From: Ectothiorhodospira marina
GTDB lineage: Bacteria > Pseudomonadota > Gammaproteobacteria > Ectothiorhodospirales > Ectothiorhodospiraceae
Assembly (NCBI RefSeq): GCF_900109495.1
Contig: NZ_FOAA01000017.1
Coordinates: 1 to 64,000 of the forward strand
Direction: 5' to 3'
DNA length: 64,000 nt
Below, in pieces: positions 45,803 through 55,089 of this stretch (positions are counted from its first letter, which is position 1; each line of letters begins with the position of its first letter). The notes under the pieces were generated by a model that was given only the letters and a program-made list of their open reading frames with translations, did not search any database and was not told where the DNA came from. Position numbers and translations under genes: made by a program.

Positions 45803-45837
45803 GTTGCAACTGGCTGGCGATGGCTGGCTGTGCAAAC
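45803..45837. repeat. GTTGCA...TGCAAAC repeat, left copy
   Basis: GTTGCA, a TGGCTGGC/GGCTGGCTG-rich centre, then TGCAAACG; a similar arrangement occurs at 57985-58024. It lies upstream of the FmdE-like gene, while the other copy lies upstream of the S9 peptidase gene. Confidence 0.45.
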
Positions 45838-45894
45838 GAGTCATACAGAGACATCAGGGGCAGAAGGATGAAGCCGCCTCCTGCCCCTGACGGA

Positions 45895-48800
45895 TTAACG
45901 CCGGGACATCGAGCCCACATCCATGCAACCGGGGCAGTACGGAGTGAGATCCTGTGTGTCCGGGATCCCATCACCGTCAATGTCGTCGTCCAGTTGCAGG
46001 GGCGACATCATCCATTCGCTCTCGGCGTACCGAGGATTGAAGAAGTCCGGGCGACCATCACCGTCGAAATCGAAGCGGGCCAGATCGGTCTCCGGGAAGT
46101 CGTCCCATTCGGTGAGCGCTTCCGCAACCTGGGTCAGCCGGCGCCAGCGCTCCGGATCCTGCGTGGCCGTCTCGGCCCAGGCAATCGCCAGATCGAATTC
46201 CCCCGCAGCTCCCAGCAATTTGACGCCTTCCCGCCAGCCGCGATCCTGCTGGGTGGGACTGTTGAGACGCTCAATCAACCCCTGATAGCCGTTCCAGGCC
46301 CATGCCGCGTTGGATGAGTCTCCCAGCAGCACCCGATGCGCCCCTTCTCGAGCTTTGACGACGTGCTCCTGACTAAAGCCACTGAGATGGCCCTCCCGAT
46401 GCAGACGGGCCCGTTGCTCCAAAGCAACCTCAAGATAGGCTTTCGCTACCGCCTCCGTCTCTCTCATCACTGTAATCAAGCTGTCTTCATCGGAGGCCTG
46501 GTCAGCCATGGCTTGAAGCGCGGCCATCACCTCATCATCCAGAGTCGCCAGTGCCTGTTCGGACATGCCACCGCGGCTCTGCAGATCCGCGACCCTCCGG
46601 AATTGCTGGCTCCTTGAATCATTTGAGTCGATCACCCGAGCCTGCTGACGCAAGGCGTTAACGACTCCGGCCCCATCCATATCCAGGGCAAGGTGGCCAT
46701 CGGCCAGCAACCATGCGGCTTCTGCCCACAGCATTGTTGAGGCGCCGCGGTACATTTCCTGTGCCAGTGACCAGCACTCGGCCATGCGTTGTCGCGCCTT
46801 GGCCGTTTCCCCCAGCTCATCGGTCACCAGGGCAGCGGCATGACATCCATTGCGCAGCAAGCGGTTGATCTCGGTGCGCGCATTATCGGGTGATGACCCC
46901 GGAGGTGGCACATAGCCGATCGCATCCCGCCAGGATTCCTCGTCAAAGTCATCCGAATCCTCGATAAAGGCGGCTGACGTGGACAGCTGCCACCCGGCAT
47001 CCGCCACTTCGCGGGCAGCCTGAAGCATTCCCTCGTCGGCCAGTCGCACGGCCAGATTGCGTCCATCGGTACTCAAGCCCTGGCTACGGTAGATCAGGTA
47101 GCTGGCCCGATCCCGAGGCGATGTAATGCGGTCGTTCATCTCATCCAGCGCAGCTTGTGCTCCCCCTTGAAGAGCCGCCTCAACTGCGAAAAACACCGCG
47201 ATCTCATTGGCTGCCGTGCGCGCCGCGGCACTGTACATGGGATATGGCTCCACCTCATCTTGGAGTAGTTGCTCGAAGCGCGCGGTCAACCCCAAAGCTC
47301 CGTAGGCGGGCGCGATGATGTCCACATAGAAACGGGAGAAAGCATTGGTCTGATTGCCGCAGGTGGCAACCATCAGATCTTCAAAGGCATCGATACCCGC
47401 AAGTGCCTGGTCACGCAGCCCCAAATGGGAATAAAGGGCCGCGTATCGGGCGGTATATTGGCTCTGGATCAGCCTGCAGGAAGTTGGTCCAGGCTGAGGT
47501 GAACCCATGTCATCCACCCAACGTCGCAACAAGTGGGTAGCAGCGACCGCCTGCTCATAGGAGGAACCAGTCATACCCGCTTCCGCTGCCAATTCCACCC
47601 GTTCCTCGGCTTGGTTGAGGAGAGCCGTGGTCAGATTGAAGTAGTTGCCGGTCCAGGGTTGACCGGCCCCCCCGAACTGGTTCACATAGTCGAGCAATGG
47701 CGCGATGCTGGCCTCCGCCCGATCCGGATACCCAGCGGCGAGGAAATCGTCGCTTAAGGACCGGTAGAACCTGGCATCGGCTCCGGTCAGGTTGGCAAGG
47801 CCCAGGGCCTCCAATTGCTGCTGCTGAATCCCGCTGGCTTCATCCCAGTATTCAAGGGCGCGTGTCTCCTCCCCGTTCCGGAAAAACTCCCGACCTGTGC
47901 GGCGGAACGCTTCTGCTCGCTTGGTGGGCTGAAAGATCTGAGCCCGGAGAACCAGATCGGCCTCCTCGAACAAGCCAGCGGCGGCCATACCCTGCGCAAT
48001 GCTGGCGAACACCGGATCAAGCACGTTATCGGCGAACACACCGTCAAATAGGCGCTCGGCCCGCTCATAGGGGGACAAATCAGAACGGAGGAAGTATTCC
48101 ACCCTGGCCTGGTTGTCCATTCCCAGCACTTCGGCTTCAGCAAGTGGTACTGTATGATCCAGAACCCTGGAGGCGGCCAGACTCGCGATAGTCTGATCTG
48201 TTGTCAGCCCTTCAGGCACCTGAAACTCTGGGTTTTCCAGAGCCTCAATGCCAACTTGATAGGTCTTACCAAGGTAACGCGCCACGTTGAAGACACCAGG
48301 ACTGTTAGCTGGCATGCCTCTTCTCTCAGCCGCCAGCCATACGGCATGCGCCAGGCTACGCAGATTATCGCGTTCGGTCTGATTGTGCGGCTCAAAACCC
48401 AACTGATTATCGAAGAAGCGGGCCAGTCCATGCTCGATGTTCTGCTGAGCCAAGGCGTCGATCACCTCTTGGGCCGTGCTGACCGAATCACCCCGCAAAG
48501 CGAGGGCTATGGACTCCACACCTTCTAACCGATCCTTAATCGTGTCGGGTAGATCCACGATGCCGCCATCAGCCAGATACCGGGCAGTTTTTGCGAAATC
48601 ACCTTGGGCGTAGCGCAACGAAGTAGCAATCTGCTCCATTGGGTCATCGATGCCGCGCAGGGCCAACCATAGCTCTGTCAGCAGCAGGCTGGCACGCTGA
48701 ACTTGCGCGTCTTGCGCCGGATCATTCATCACCCCTGAAGGGGGTAAATCAAGCAGACTGGCCACGTCCTCCACCACCGCCTGCAATGCCAAACCATCTT

Positions 48801-49206
48801 GCCGATAAACGTTATCCACCAAGGTGGTCAACGGCGAAATGACCGGCCTGTCCAGGCCCATCCATGGTGCGCTTAGCTGAAGCCCCTGGAAATCGTGGCC
48901 TGTCTTCGTATCCACCCCACCTCGGGCCATCAAGCGGGCATCGCCAGGAACAGTGTCTCCCGAAATAGTCAATTGGAAACGCCCATGCTCGTCGGAACGA
49001 ACGATTTCAGAAAGCGCATCACCATTCGCTTCCAACAGCCACACCGCCGCCCCCTCAATGGGTGGATCAGTTACCAGACCATTCACTTGCGAGGACGGTG
49101 TAGGATCATCGCTCGAAGAACTGCCGCCTCCACCACAGCCAGCCACTAGCAGGATGACCAGCAAGGACAGAAAGCCGGCTAGAACAGCTACAGTGAATCG
49201 TGACAT
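45895..49206 (-). CDS. giant helical-repeat lipoprotein B with Ca-type C-terminus
   Basis: A 1,103-residue outer-membrane-type lipoprotein. The signal (VAVLAGFLSLLVILLVAGC) is followed by a Gly/Ser linker, then a ~90-residue domain (NGLVTDPPIEGAAVWLLEAN, FQLTISGD) like a carboxypeptidase-regulatory beta sandwich. About 850 residues of TPR-like alpha helices follow. The end carries acidic Asp-rich calcium-type motifs (DFDGDGRPDFF, DDIDGDGIPDTQD) and TPYCPGC. AGGAGG seven bases before ATG 49206 sets the start. It is a full-length paralogue of the protein at 51778-54996. The size and layout suggest a SusD-like ligand-capture partner of the TonB receptor; that is inference. Confidence 0.75.
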   Translation of the reverse strand: MSRFTVAVLAGFLSLLVILLVAGCGGGGSSSSDDPTPSSQVNGLVTDPPIEGAAVWLLEANGDALSEIVRSDEHGRFQLTISGDTVPGDARLMARGGVDTKTGHDFQGLQLSAPWMGLDRPVISPLTTLVDNVYRQDGLALQAVVEDVASLLDLPPSGVMNDPAQDAQVQRASLLLTELWLALRGIDDPMEQIATSLRYAQGDFAKTARYLADGGIVDLPDTIKDRLEGVESIALALRGDSVSTAQEVIDALAQQNIEHGLARFFDNQLGFEPHNQTERDNLRSLAHAVWLAAERRGMPANSPGVFNVARYLGKTYQVGIEALENPEFQVPEGLTTDQTIASLAASRVLDHTVPLAEAEVLGMDNQARVEYFLRSDLSPYERAERLFDGVFADNVLDPVFASIAQGMAAAGLFEEADLVLRAQIFQPTKRAEAFRRTGREFFRNGEETRALEYWDEASGIQQQQLEALGLANLTGADARFYRSLSDDFLAAGYPDRAEASIAPLLDYVNQFGGAGQPWTGNYFNLTTALLNQAEERVELAAEAGMTGSSYEQAVAATHLLRRWVDDMGSPQPGPTSCRLIQSQYTARYAALYSHLGLRDQALAGIDAFEDLMVATCGNQTNAFSRFYVDIIAPAYGALGLTARFEQLLQDEVEPYPMYSAAARTAANEIAVFFAVEAALQGGAQAALDEMNDRITSPRDRASYLIYRSQGLSTDGRNLAVRLADEGMLQAAREVADAGWQLSTSAAFIEDSDDFDEESWRDAIGYVPPPGSSPDNARTEINRLLRNGCHAAALVTDELGETAKARQRMAECWSLAQEMYRGASTMLWAEAAWLLADGHLALDMDGAGVVNALRQQARVIDSNDSRSQQFRRVADLQSRGGMSEQALATLDDEVMAALQAMADQASDEDSLITVMRETEAVAKAYLEVALEQRARLHREGHLSGFSQEHVVKAREGAHRVLLGDSSNAAWAWNGYQGLIERLNSPTQQDRGWREGVKLLGAAGEFDLAIAWAETATQDPERWRRLTQVAEALTEWDDFPETDLARFDFDGDGRPDFFNPRYAESEWMMSPLQLDDDIDGDGIPDTQDLTPYCPGCMDVGSMSRR

Positions 49207-49255
49207 GCACATGCCTCCTGCCAGATGGAAATGGCCGTTTCGGTGACTCGAGATC

Positions 49256-51778
49256 TCAAAAGTCATATTTCAGGCTCACCCAGTAATGTCGACCGATCTC
49301 CACACCGCTCTGCCCCGAGGGCACAGTGTGGGTTCGCTCATTGAAGAGGTTATTGACCTGAACCTGCGCCGTGAGCGCCGTGGACCTTGGCATCGGCTGG
49401 GAGTAACTCAGGCTCAGGTCCGTGATGAAAGTGACGGGCCGACTTTCACGTTCGTACTCATCAAGCTGCTCGAACACCCTTTCGCCACTGGGCAGTTCCA
49501 CCAGCTCTCCATCCACTACCCGACCCGTGCGGGTAATGACGAATTGACGGCCACGATATCGGGTATTCAGATCCGCACGGATCCGTTCCCCAAAATGTCT
49601 TGAAAGACTTAGATTGGCGACCACCGGGCGGGCAAAGTCCTCCCGCAGAATATCCAGCTCGCCATAGCGGATCCGCTCACCCCGGTAGGACACATACTGC
49701 CCCGAACCGGTGGCATCCACCGGATCGTCATAATCGGCATTGCTGGTCCTGGTTTCGGAATAGGTCAGATGCAGCCCCACCAAGGTTTCACCAAACTCCC
49801 GGTACCAGGAAGCAGACACTCCCCGGTATCGGCTGTGACCATCATTGTTCATGAGGTAATAGCGATACCCGTCGGGTTGGGTATCGGTGGTGGTTCGGGC
49901 AAATTCATCCCGGTTGTCCCGCTGAACCAATTGAAGATCGAACACACCGCCCAGCACGGCCTGCCTCAGACCCACCATGATCTCGTCGCTGAACGGGGTG
50001 TCCAGATCCTCGAACACATAGCGAAAAGTGCCCTCACCCGAGTCCGCTTCCCAGTCCCGAACCACGTTCTGGGTGGTGCCACGATACTCACGAAAGAATG
50101 GTGCTCTCGCCTCCCGCAGCTTGTAGGTCAGCAAGGCAGCCCCGTAATAGCGGTTGGCCCCCGCCCGCACCACCGTACGGCCATCATCGAACACGTCCAG
50201 GCTGCCCCGGGTCCGGTAGGCAATATCGTGATTCCCCAGGAAGTCGTCATAGTCGTAACGCAGGCCCACCGTACCGGTGACCCGCCTCCAGTTGAGCGTG
50301 GTCTCGCCAAACAGACCCGCTTCATTCAAGGAGACCTCAACGTCATCGGCGGGATACACGCTTCGGGTGGAGAAATACTGTTCACGCTGCTGGCAGTCGT
50401 AGCGATTGCCGCGACACTGTACCTCGCTGTTGATCACCGGATTTTGATAAACGTAGAGATCCTCATCCCGCTGGAATCGATAACGCTGATGGTTGGCTTC
50501 GGCACCGAAACGATGGCGTACCTCGGCCTGCCCAAGATCGTTCCCCATGGTCTCCGCCATCCAGCGAAAGGACAGACTGCCCTGTTCCTTATCCAGATCA
50601 CCAAAACCGCCCTGACGGCTGTTACCTACATCGGCACGGCGCCCCCAATCGATGCTCCGGGTATTGGCCCAGTTAAAGAAGTCCTTGGGTGCGCTACGGC
50701 TGTTTTCGCTGTAATTGACTCCCACCCGGAATTGATGATCGAGTCGATCTCCCGCGTATTCCAGATTCCCGGTGCTGCTGTAGCCACCGCCCTTGATGGT
50801 GAAGTCGCTATCCTTGGCATCCACAATGAAACGGTCATTGCTATAGGGGGCATAACCCACGCTCCAATCGATCAATCCCCGATCACCCAGGGGCGTGGTC
50901 AGTTTCAACAGCAGGTTGGTGTTCTCCTGCTCCTGTGAACGAGTGCGCCCCAGGGTCACCTGCGGGGTGCTGGAGCGGGCCCGACTCAGGCCGATCACCA
51001 CGCCCGATGCCTCGCCCACGGGCGTTGCATAGTTCAGGGACAATCGATCTCGACTGAACTCCGGGGTGCCAGGAGGCTCCGGAGGCAAGGTGCCCGAGTC
51101 CGGATCCCAGTCGCGGGTGAACGTGCGGTAGCTCACCCAATCGCTGCGGGTCGTGCTGTAGGAAACACTCCCGTCGGCCTCCATGCCCGCACGTCGGGTC
51201 TCCACCTCCACCACGCCACCGGTGAAGCGGCTGAATTCCGCCGGCACGTTGCTATCGAACACCCGGATCTCACCGATCAGCGCACTGTCGATGAACTGGG
51301 ACTGCTCATGCCCCGGCACATCGCTGATGGCGTTGGGATTGGTGGATGCCGGATCCAGACGATTGGTGATGCTCATCCCATCGAGCAGAAACTGGTTCTC
51401 GTAAAAACGCCCGCCGGAAATCGAAAAGGATTCCGGCCTCAGATCCAGTAGCGACTCGGTGGTCAGGGCGGATTCGCCAAACTGCAGTCCAGGCACCAGA
51501 CGCAGCACACCATCCACGCTGCCATCGGGCCCACCGAAACGCTCGATATAGCGCGCATCAAAACGATAGCGACCCGCTGCCGTGCGCTCCCCATCAAGCG
51601 GAGTCTGCCCGATGGGACGCACCATGATGGTCTCCAGGTGCGCATTCGTTGCGCCAGCATGGGTCGCCTCGTTTGCATGAACCTCGTACACGGCCAGACA
51701 TACGGCGACGCTCAACAAAAACCCGGGGGTCCTCCTCCACCGACCCCCGGTCATCAGACGGGATTGACTGCTGGACAT
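49256..51778 (-). CDS. TonB-dependent receptor paired with giant lipoproteins
   Basis: An 840-residue receptor, larger than the others here. After a signal peptide (GFLLSVAVCLAVYEVHA) comes a plug domain (DGVLRLVPGLQFGESALTTE, FLLDGMSITN, IGEIRVFDSNVPAEFSRFTG, GVVEVETRR) of the type seen in large oligopeptide/carbohydrate receptors, then a barrel with RGxSASWYREFGETLVGLHLTYSE-like blocks, ending VEIGRHYWVSLKYDF. Its ATG overlaps the stop of lipoprotein A by one base, and lipoprotein B starts 50 bases after its stop. The S9 peptidase first in the cluster suggests a peptide ligand. No Fur box or riboswitch lies in the cluster. Confidence 0.88.
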   Translation of the reverse strand: MSSSQSRLMTGGRWRRTPGFLLSVAVCLAVYEVHANEATHAGATNAHLETIMVRPIGQTPLDGERTAAGRYRFDARYIERFGGPDGSVDGVLRLVPGLQFGESALTTESLLDLRPESFSISGGRFYENQFLLDGMSITNRLDPASTNPNAISDVPGHEQSQFIDSALIGEIRVFDSNVPAEFSRFTGGVVEVETRRAGMEADGSVSYSTTRSDWVSYRTFTRDWDPDSGTLPPEPPGTPEFSRDRLSLNYATPVGEASGVVIGLSRARSSTPQVTLGRTRSQEQENTNLLLKLTTPLGDRGLIDWSVGYAPYSNDRFIVDAKDSDFTIKGGGYSSTGNLEYAGDRLDHQFRVGVNYSENSRSAPKDFFNWANTRSIDWGRRADVGNSRQGGFGDLDKEQGSLSFRWMAETMGNDLGQAEVRHRFGAEANHQRYRFQRDEDLYVYQNPVINSEVQCRGNRYDCQQREQYFSTRSVYPADDVEVSLNEAGLFGETTLNWRRVTGTVGLRYDYDDFLGNHDIAYRTRGSLDVFDDGRTVVRAGANRYYGAALLTYKLREARAPFFREYRGTTQNVVRDWEADSGEGTFRYVFEDLDTPFSDEIMVGLRQAVLGGVFDLQLVQRDNRDEFARTTTDTQPDGYRYYLMNNDGHSRYRGVSASWYREFGETLVGLHLTYSETRTSNADYDDPVDATGSGQYVSYRGERIRYGELDILREDFARPVVANLSLSRHFGERIRADLNTRYRGRQFVITRTGRVVDGELVELPSGERVFEQLDEYERESRPVTFITDLSLSYSQPMPRSTALTAQVQVNNLFNERTHTVPSGQSGVEIGRHYWVSLKYDF

Positions 51779-54700
51779 CAGGCATCACACCCCACGCAAT
51801 AGGGTGTGCGGTCCTCGGTATCGAGGATACCGTCACCATCGATATCATCATCCAGCGTCAGTGCCGACACCGCACGCTCCGCCTCGCTGCTGCCGGGACT
51901 GAAGAAGTCCGGACGCCCATCCCCGTCAAAGTCAAAGCGCGCCAGAGCCATGCCCGGGAAGTCATCGGCATCGTTCATGGCATTGGCGATATTGAGCAAT
52001 TGACGATGGCGTTCCGGCGTCTCTTCGATATCCAGGGCGATCGTCCTTGCCAGATCATACCCACGAGCAGAAGCAAGCCAGCGGACCGCCGAATGGGTCT
52101 GGGTGGTGCGGTCATTGGAAGCCGCCAGTGCATCGATCATCGCCAACGAACCCGGCCAGGTGCCCGGCAGGGCGTCATCCCCTTCCACCAGCATGCGCAC
52201 CCGATCCCGGGCGAGATTCACCTGCTCCTGCTGAGTCACATCGGCCCAATCGGAGTCGGTGATGGCACGGCGAAGATCCTCAGCCACCTGCACAAAGCTC
52301 CCCGTCAGGGAATTGCGCACCGAGCCACTGCGGATGTAGGACGCCAGGTCCAACGCCTGGTTGATGACCGCCTGGTCACTGGATGGGGTAGCTATCTGGC
52401 CGAGCTCCCTCACGGCATCATCCAGCGTGTTCAGGGCACGGGCGGGATCACCGCCGCTGCTGCGCAGCAAGGCCACCTCCATGAGGTGACGGATACGGTC
52501 CACAGGATCGCTCAGCACGCCGCCCAAGGCCTGAAAACGGTCAATCAGTTCCGCGTTTCCCGACATGGCCAACTGCTGATAACCCTCGGCCATGGACTTG
52601 GCGATCCAGAGGCGATCGTCGGTCGGGCTGGCCGCATCAAACACCGATTCCGCGTGTTCCCGGCAGGCCTGCATACGCTCGCGTGCCAGCGCTGGACGTT
52701 CCATCCGATCCAGGATCAACGCCACCTTGCGACAGCCCTGATCCACGAAATTTCGTCCGGATGAGCGCTGTTCCACGTACTCGTCGGACATGGCCAGTTC
52801 CCAGGCCGCGTTCATGACATCCCAGGCTTCCTCGTTTGCGCCCTGCCTCCAGAGCAGCACGGCCAGATGAGGTGTGCCGGCATCACGGCTTCCCGTACCC
52901 ACCTGGGTCAGTTGCGTGATAGCGTCCTGGGCGGTGTCGGCCTGAGTTGCCACGTGTTCAATGGCTTCCTGCACTTCACCTGCAAGCGCCCGATCAACGG
53001 CCTGGTAAAGTACGGCGTTGTCCTGGGCGGCGTCCGCATTACGATCGTTGATCGGACGGACATGGTTCTCAATCCATGCCAGGTAGGTGTCGATGTCTCC
53101 CAATTCACCATAAATCGGCGCCATGCGAGGGCTCATGGTGGCACCGTAGGTGAGGTTGCAATCGGTAGTGGCCAGGCGCCGAAAATCACCGATTGCCCGT
53201 TCCATTCCCTCATCGTCGCCCAGGCGACGATAGAAATCGGCGTAGGTGGTGACCATCAGGGTCTTCATGGCCTCGCAGCGACCATCCAGCGGTTGTCCGT
53301 CCCGATATTGCTGTCCGGCGCCCAGGGTGACCTCCTGGAAGAAGCCCACCGCATTCAGGGCATCGTTGTGTGCTGAACCCGACAGCCCCGCCTCCTCGGC
53401 GGCCTCCACGGCGGCGGAAGTTCCATTTCTCAGGGCGACAAGGATGCGGCCAAAAGCGGTAGTGTAGGGTTCCCCTTGCTGGGAGTCGATGAACTCCCGC
53501 ACGGCCAGGAGTGCTTGATCGGCTTCGTCCCTGTACCCGGCACTGAGCAGATCGCTATTGAGGGACTGGAAGAAACTGGCGTCGTCACCATCCAGATTGC
53601 TGATACCCTTGCCTTCCCTCAGTGCAGTTTCGTAGGTATCAATGGACGCCATCCAGTACTCGACGGCCTGATCCGGATCATTGGCCCCGCGTAACGCCCG
53701 AGCCACCTGTTGCTGGGCCAGGGCCCGCTCGGTGGGCTGGAAGATGCTGGCCTGAAGGGTCAGTTCAGCCTCTTGCAGCAGGCCCGCCGCAGCCAGATTA
53801 CGGGCGTTCGCCCGGTACATGGGATCGAGTGCACCGTCATCCAGCACCCCGACGAACAGACGCTCGGTCTGATGGGTGGGCGACAGGTCGGAACGGAAAA
53901 AGTAAGCGGCCCTGGCATCGTTATCCATGCCCAGGGTTTCGCCGCGGGCCAGAGGGATGGTGTGATCGATCACCCGCTGGGCAGCCAGGTCACGCAGGAT
54001 CAGATCGTGCCGAATATCAGCCAATGGCAGGTTGGCCTCAGGATCCAAGAGGTCCTCCGGCATGGCATGCACCTGGAACACGTAGCGGGCGATGTTCAGC
54101 AGGGCCGAGCTACCCGCCGGCACACTGCGCTCGCCCATGCCTTCCCACAGGGCTCGAGAAAGGGGATCCACGTGGTCCGGATTCACTTCCTTGCCAGCCA
54201 ACTCAAAATAACCCTCCAGTCCGCTGCGCAGGCTTGCCAATCCCTGAGCCTTGATCATTCCCTCGGCATTCGACTCTGCCGGATCCAGATCCAGCAAGGT
54301 TTCGGCTTGCTCAGCAATTTTGGTCAGCCTGGTTTGTGATGCATGCGGCAGTTGCTGATCCAGGGCCAGGGTTGACGCTGCCTGGTTCAGTCGGCCAGGA
54401 GACATTGACCGTATCTCGCTCTCCAGCCGTTCCCACCGATCATCCTGCCCTTCCAGTGCCATCAGGATCTCGGTGATCAACAGACTGGCTCGCTGCGCCG
54501 CGGCATCCTCGGCAGGGTCCGCCATCACCGACGCCTCATCCAGGGCCAGCCTTTCGGCCACATGGCCCACCGCCTGCTCTCGAGACATGCCTATCTCCTG
54601 CATTCGCCGATCCACCAATGTGGTCAACGGCGAGACCACGGCCCGCTCCCCTGAACCATCATGGGGCGCACTCAGCGTCAGGTTCCCCAGGACATGCCCG

Positions 54701-54996
54701 GTGCGCACATCCACACCGCCCCGGGCCTCGATACGGTGAGCCTCACCGGCCTGATCGGACTCGATCATCAGGGTGAACAGGCCCTGATCATCAGTCTGCT
54801 CCACCGTGGACAGGGCATCACCCTGGGCATCCACCAGGCGCACCGCCGCACCCTCGATGGGGGGATCGGTCACCAGTCCAGACACTTCAACCCAGGCAGA
54901 TCCATCACTGGACGAGGAGGAGCCACCTCCAAGACAACCCGTCAAAGACAGCACAAGCACGGGTATCAGTAAAAATACCGTTTTACGCCAAAACAT
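51778..54996 (-). CDS. giant helical-repeat lipoprotein A, paralogue of B
   Basis: A 1,072-residue lipoprotein with signal LLIPVLVLSLTGC, a GGGSSSSS linker, the same beta domain (SGLVTDPPIEGAAVRLVDAQ), the block VSPLTTLVD shared with paralogue B, a long helical region with matching landmarks (LGMDNDARAAYFFRSDLSP, GLLQEAELTLQASIFQPTER), and the same C-terminus (RFDFDGDGRPDFFSPG, DDIDGDGILDTED, TPYCVGC). GGAG eight bases upstream supports ATG 54996 over a GTG at 55005. Its stop is coupled to the receptor start. Two paralogues flanking one receptor suggest they act as alternative or paired surface capture proteins. Confidence 0.75.
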   Translation of the reverse strand: MFWRKTVFLLIPVLVLSLTGCLGGGSSSSSDGSAWVEVSGLVTDPPIEGAAVRLVDAQGDALSTVEQTDDQGLFTLMIESDQAGEAHRIEARGGVDVRTGHVLGNLTLSAPHDGSGERAVVSPLTTLVDRRMQEIGMSREQAVGHVAERLALDEASVMADPAEDAAAQRASLLITEILMALEGQDDRWERLESEIRSMSPGRLNQAASTLALDQQLPHASQTRLTKIAEQAETLLDLDPAESNAEGMIKAQGLASLRSGLEGYFELAGKEVNPDHVDPLSRALWEGMGERSVPAGSSALLNIARYVFQVHAMPEDLLDPEANLPLADIRHDLILRDLAAQRVIDHTIPLARGETLGMDNDARAAYFFRSDLSPTHQTERLFVGVLDDGALDPMYRANARNLAAAGLLQEAELTLQASIFQPTERALAQQQVARALRGANDPDQAVEYWMASIDTYETALREGKGISNLDGDDASFFQSLNSDLLSAGYRDEADQALLAVREFIDSQQGEPYTTAFGRILVALRNGTSAAVEAAEEAGLSGSAHNDALNAVGFFQEVTLGAGQQYRDGQPLDGRCEAMKTLMVTTYADFYRRLGDDEGMERAIGDFRRLATTDCNLTYGATMSPRMAPIYGELGDIDTYLAWIENHVRPINDRNADAAQDNAVLYQAVDRALAGEVQEAIEHVATQADTAQDAITQLTQVGTGSRDAGTPHLAVLLWRQGANEEAWDVMNAAWELAMSDEYVEQRSSGRNFVDQGCRKVALILDRMERPALARERMQACREHAESVFDAASPTDDRLWIAKSMAEGYQQLAMSGNAELIDRFQALGGVLSDPVDRIRHLMEVALLRSSGGDPARALNTLDDAVRELGQIATPSSDQAVINQALDLASYIRSGSVRNSLTGSFVQVAEDLRRAITDSDWADVTQQEQVNLARDRVRMLVEGDDALPGTWPGSLAMIDALAASNDRTTQTHSAVRWLASARGYDLARTIALDIEETPERHRQLLNIANAMNDADDFPGMALARFDFDGDGRPDFFSPGSSEAERAVSALTLDDDIDGDGILDTEDRTPYCVGCDA

Positions 54997-55089
54997 ATTG
55001 ATCACTCCACATAAAATGAATACGCATGATTAAGCCAGTGCTTCCGATTGCTGTTCTAATTACCAAATCCAGTCAAAGTCGCCGCTTGC

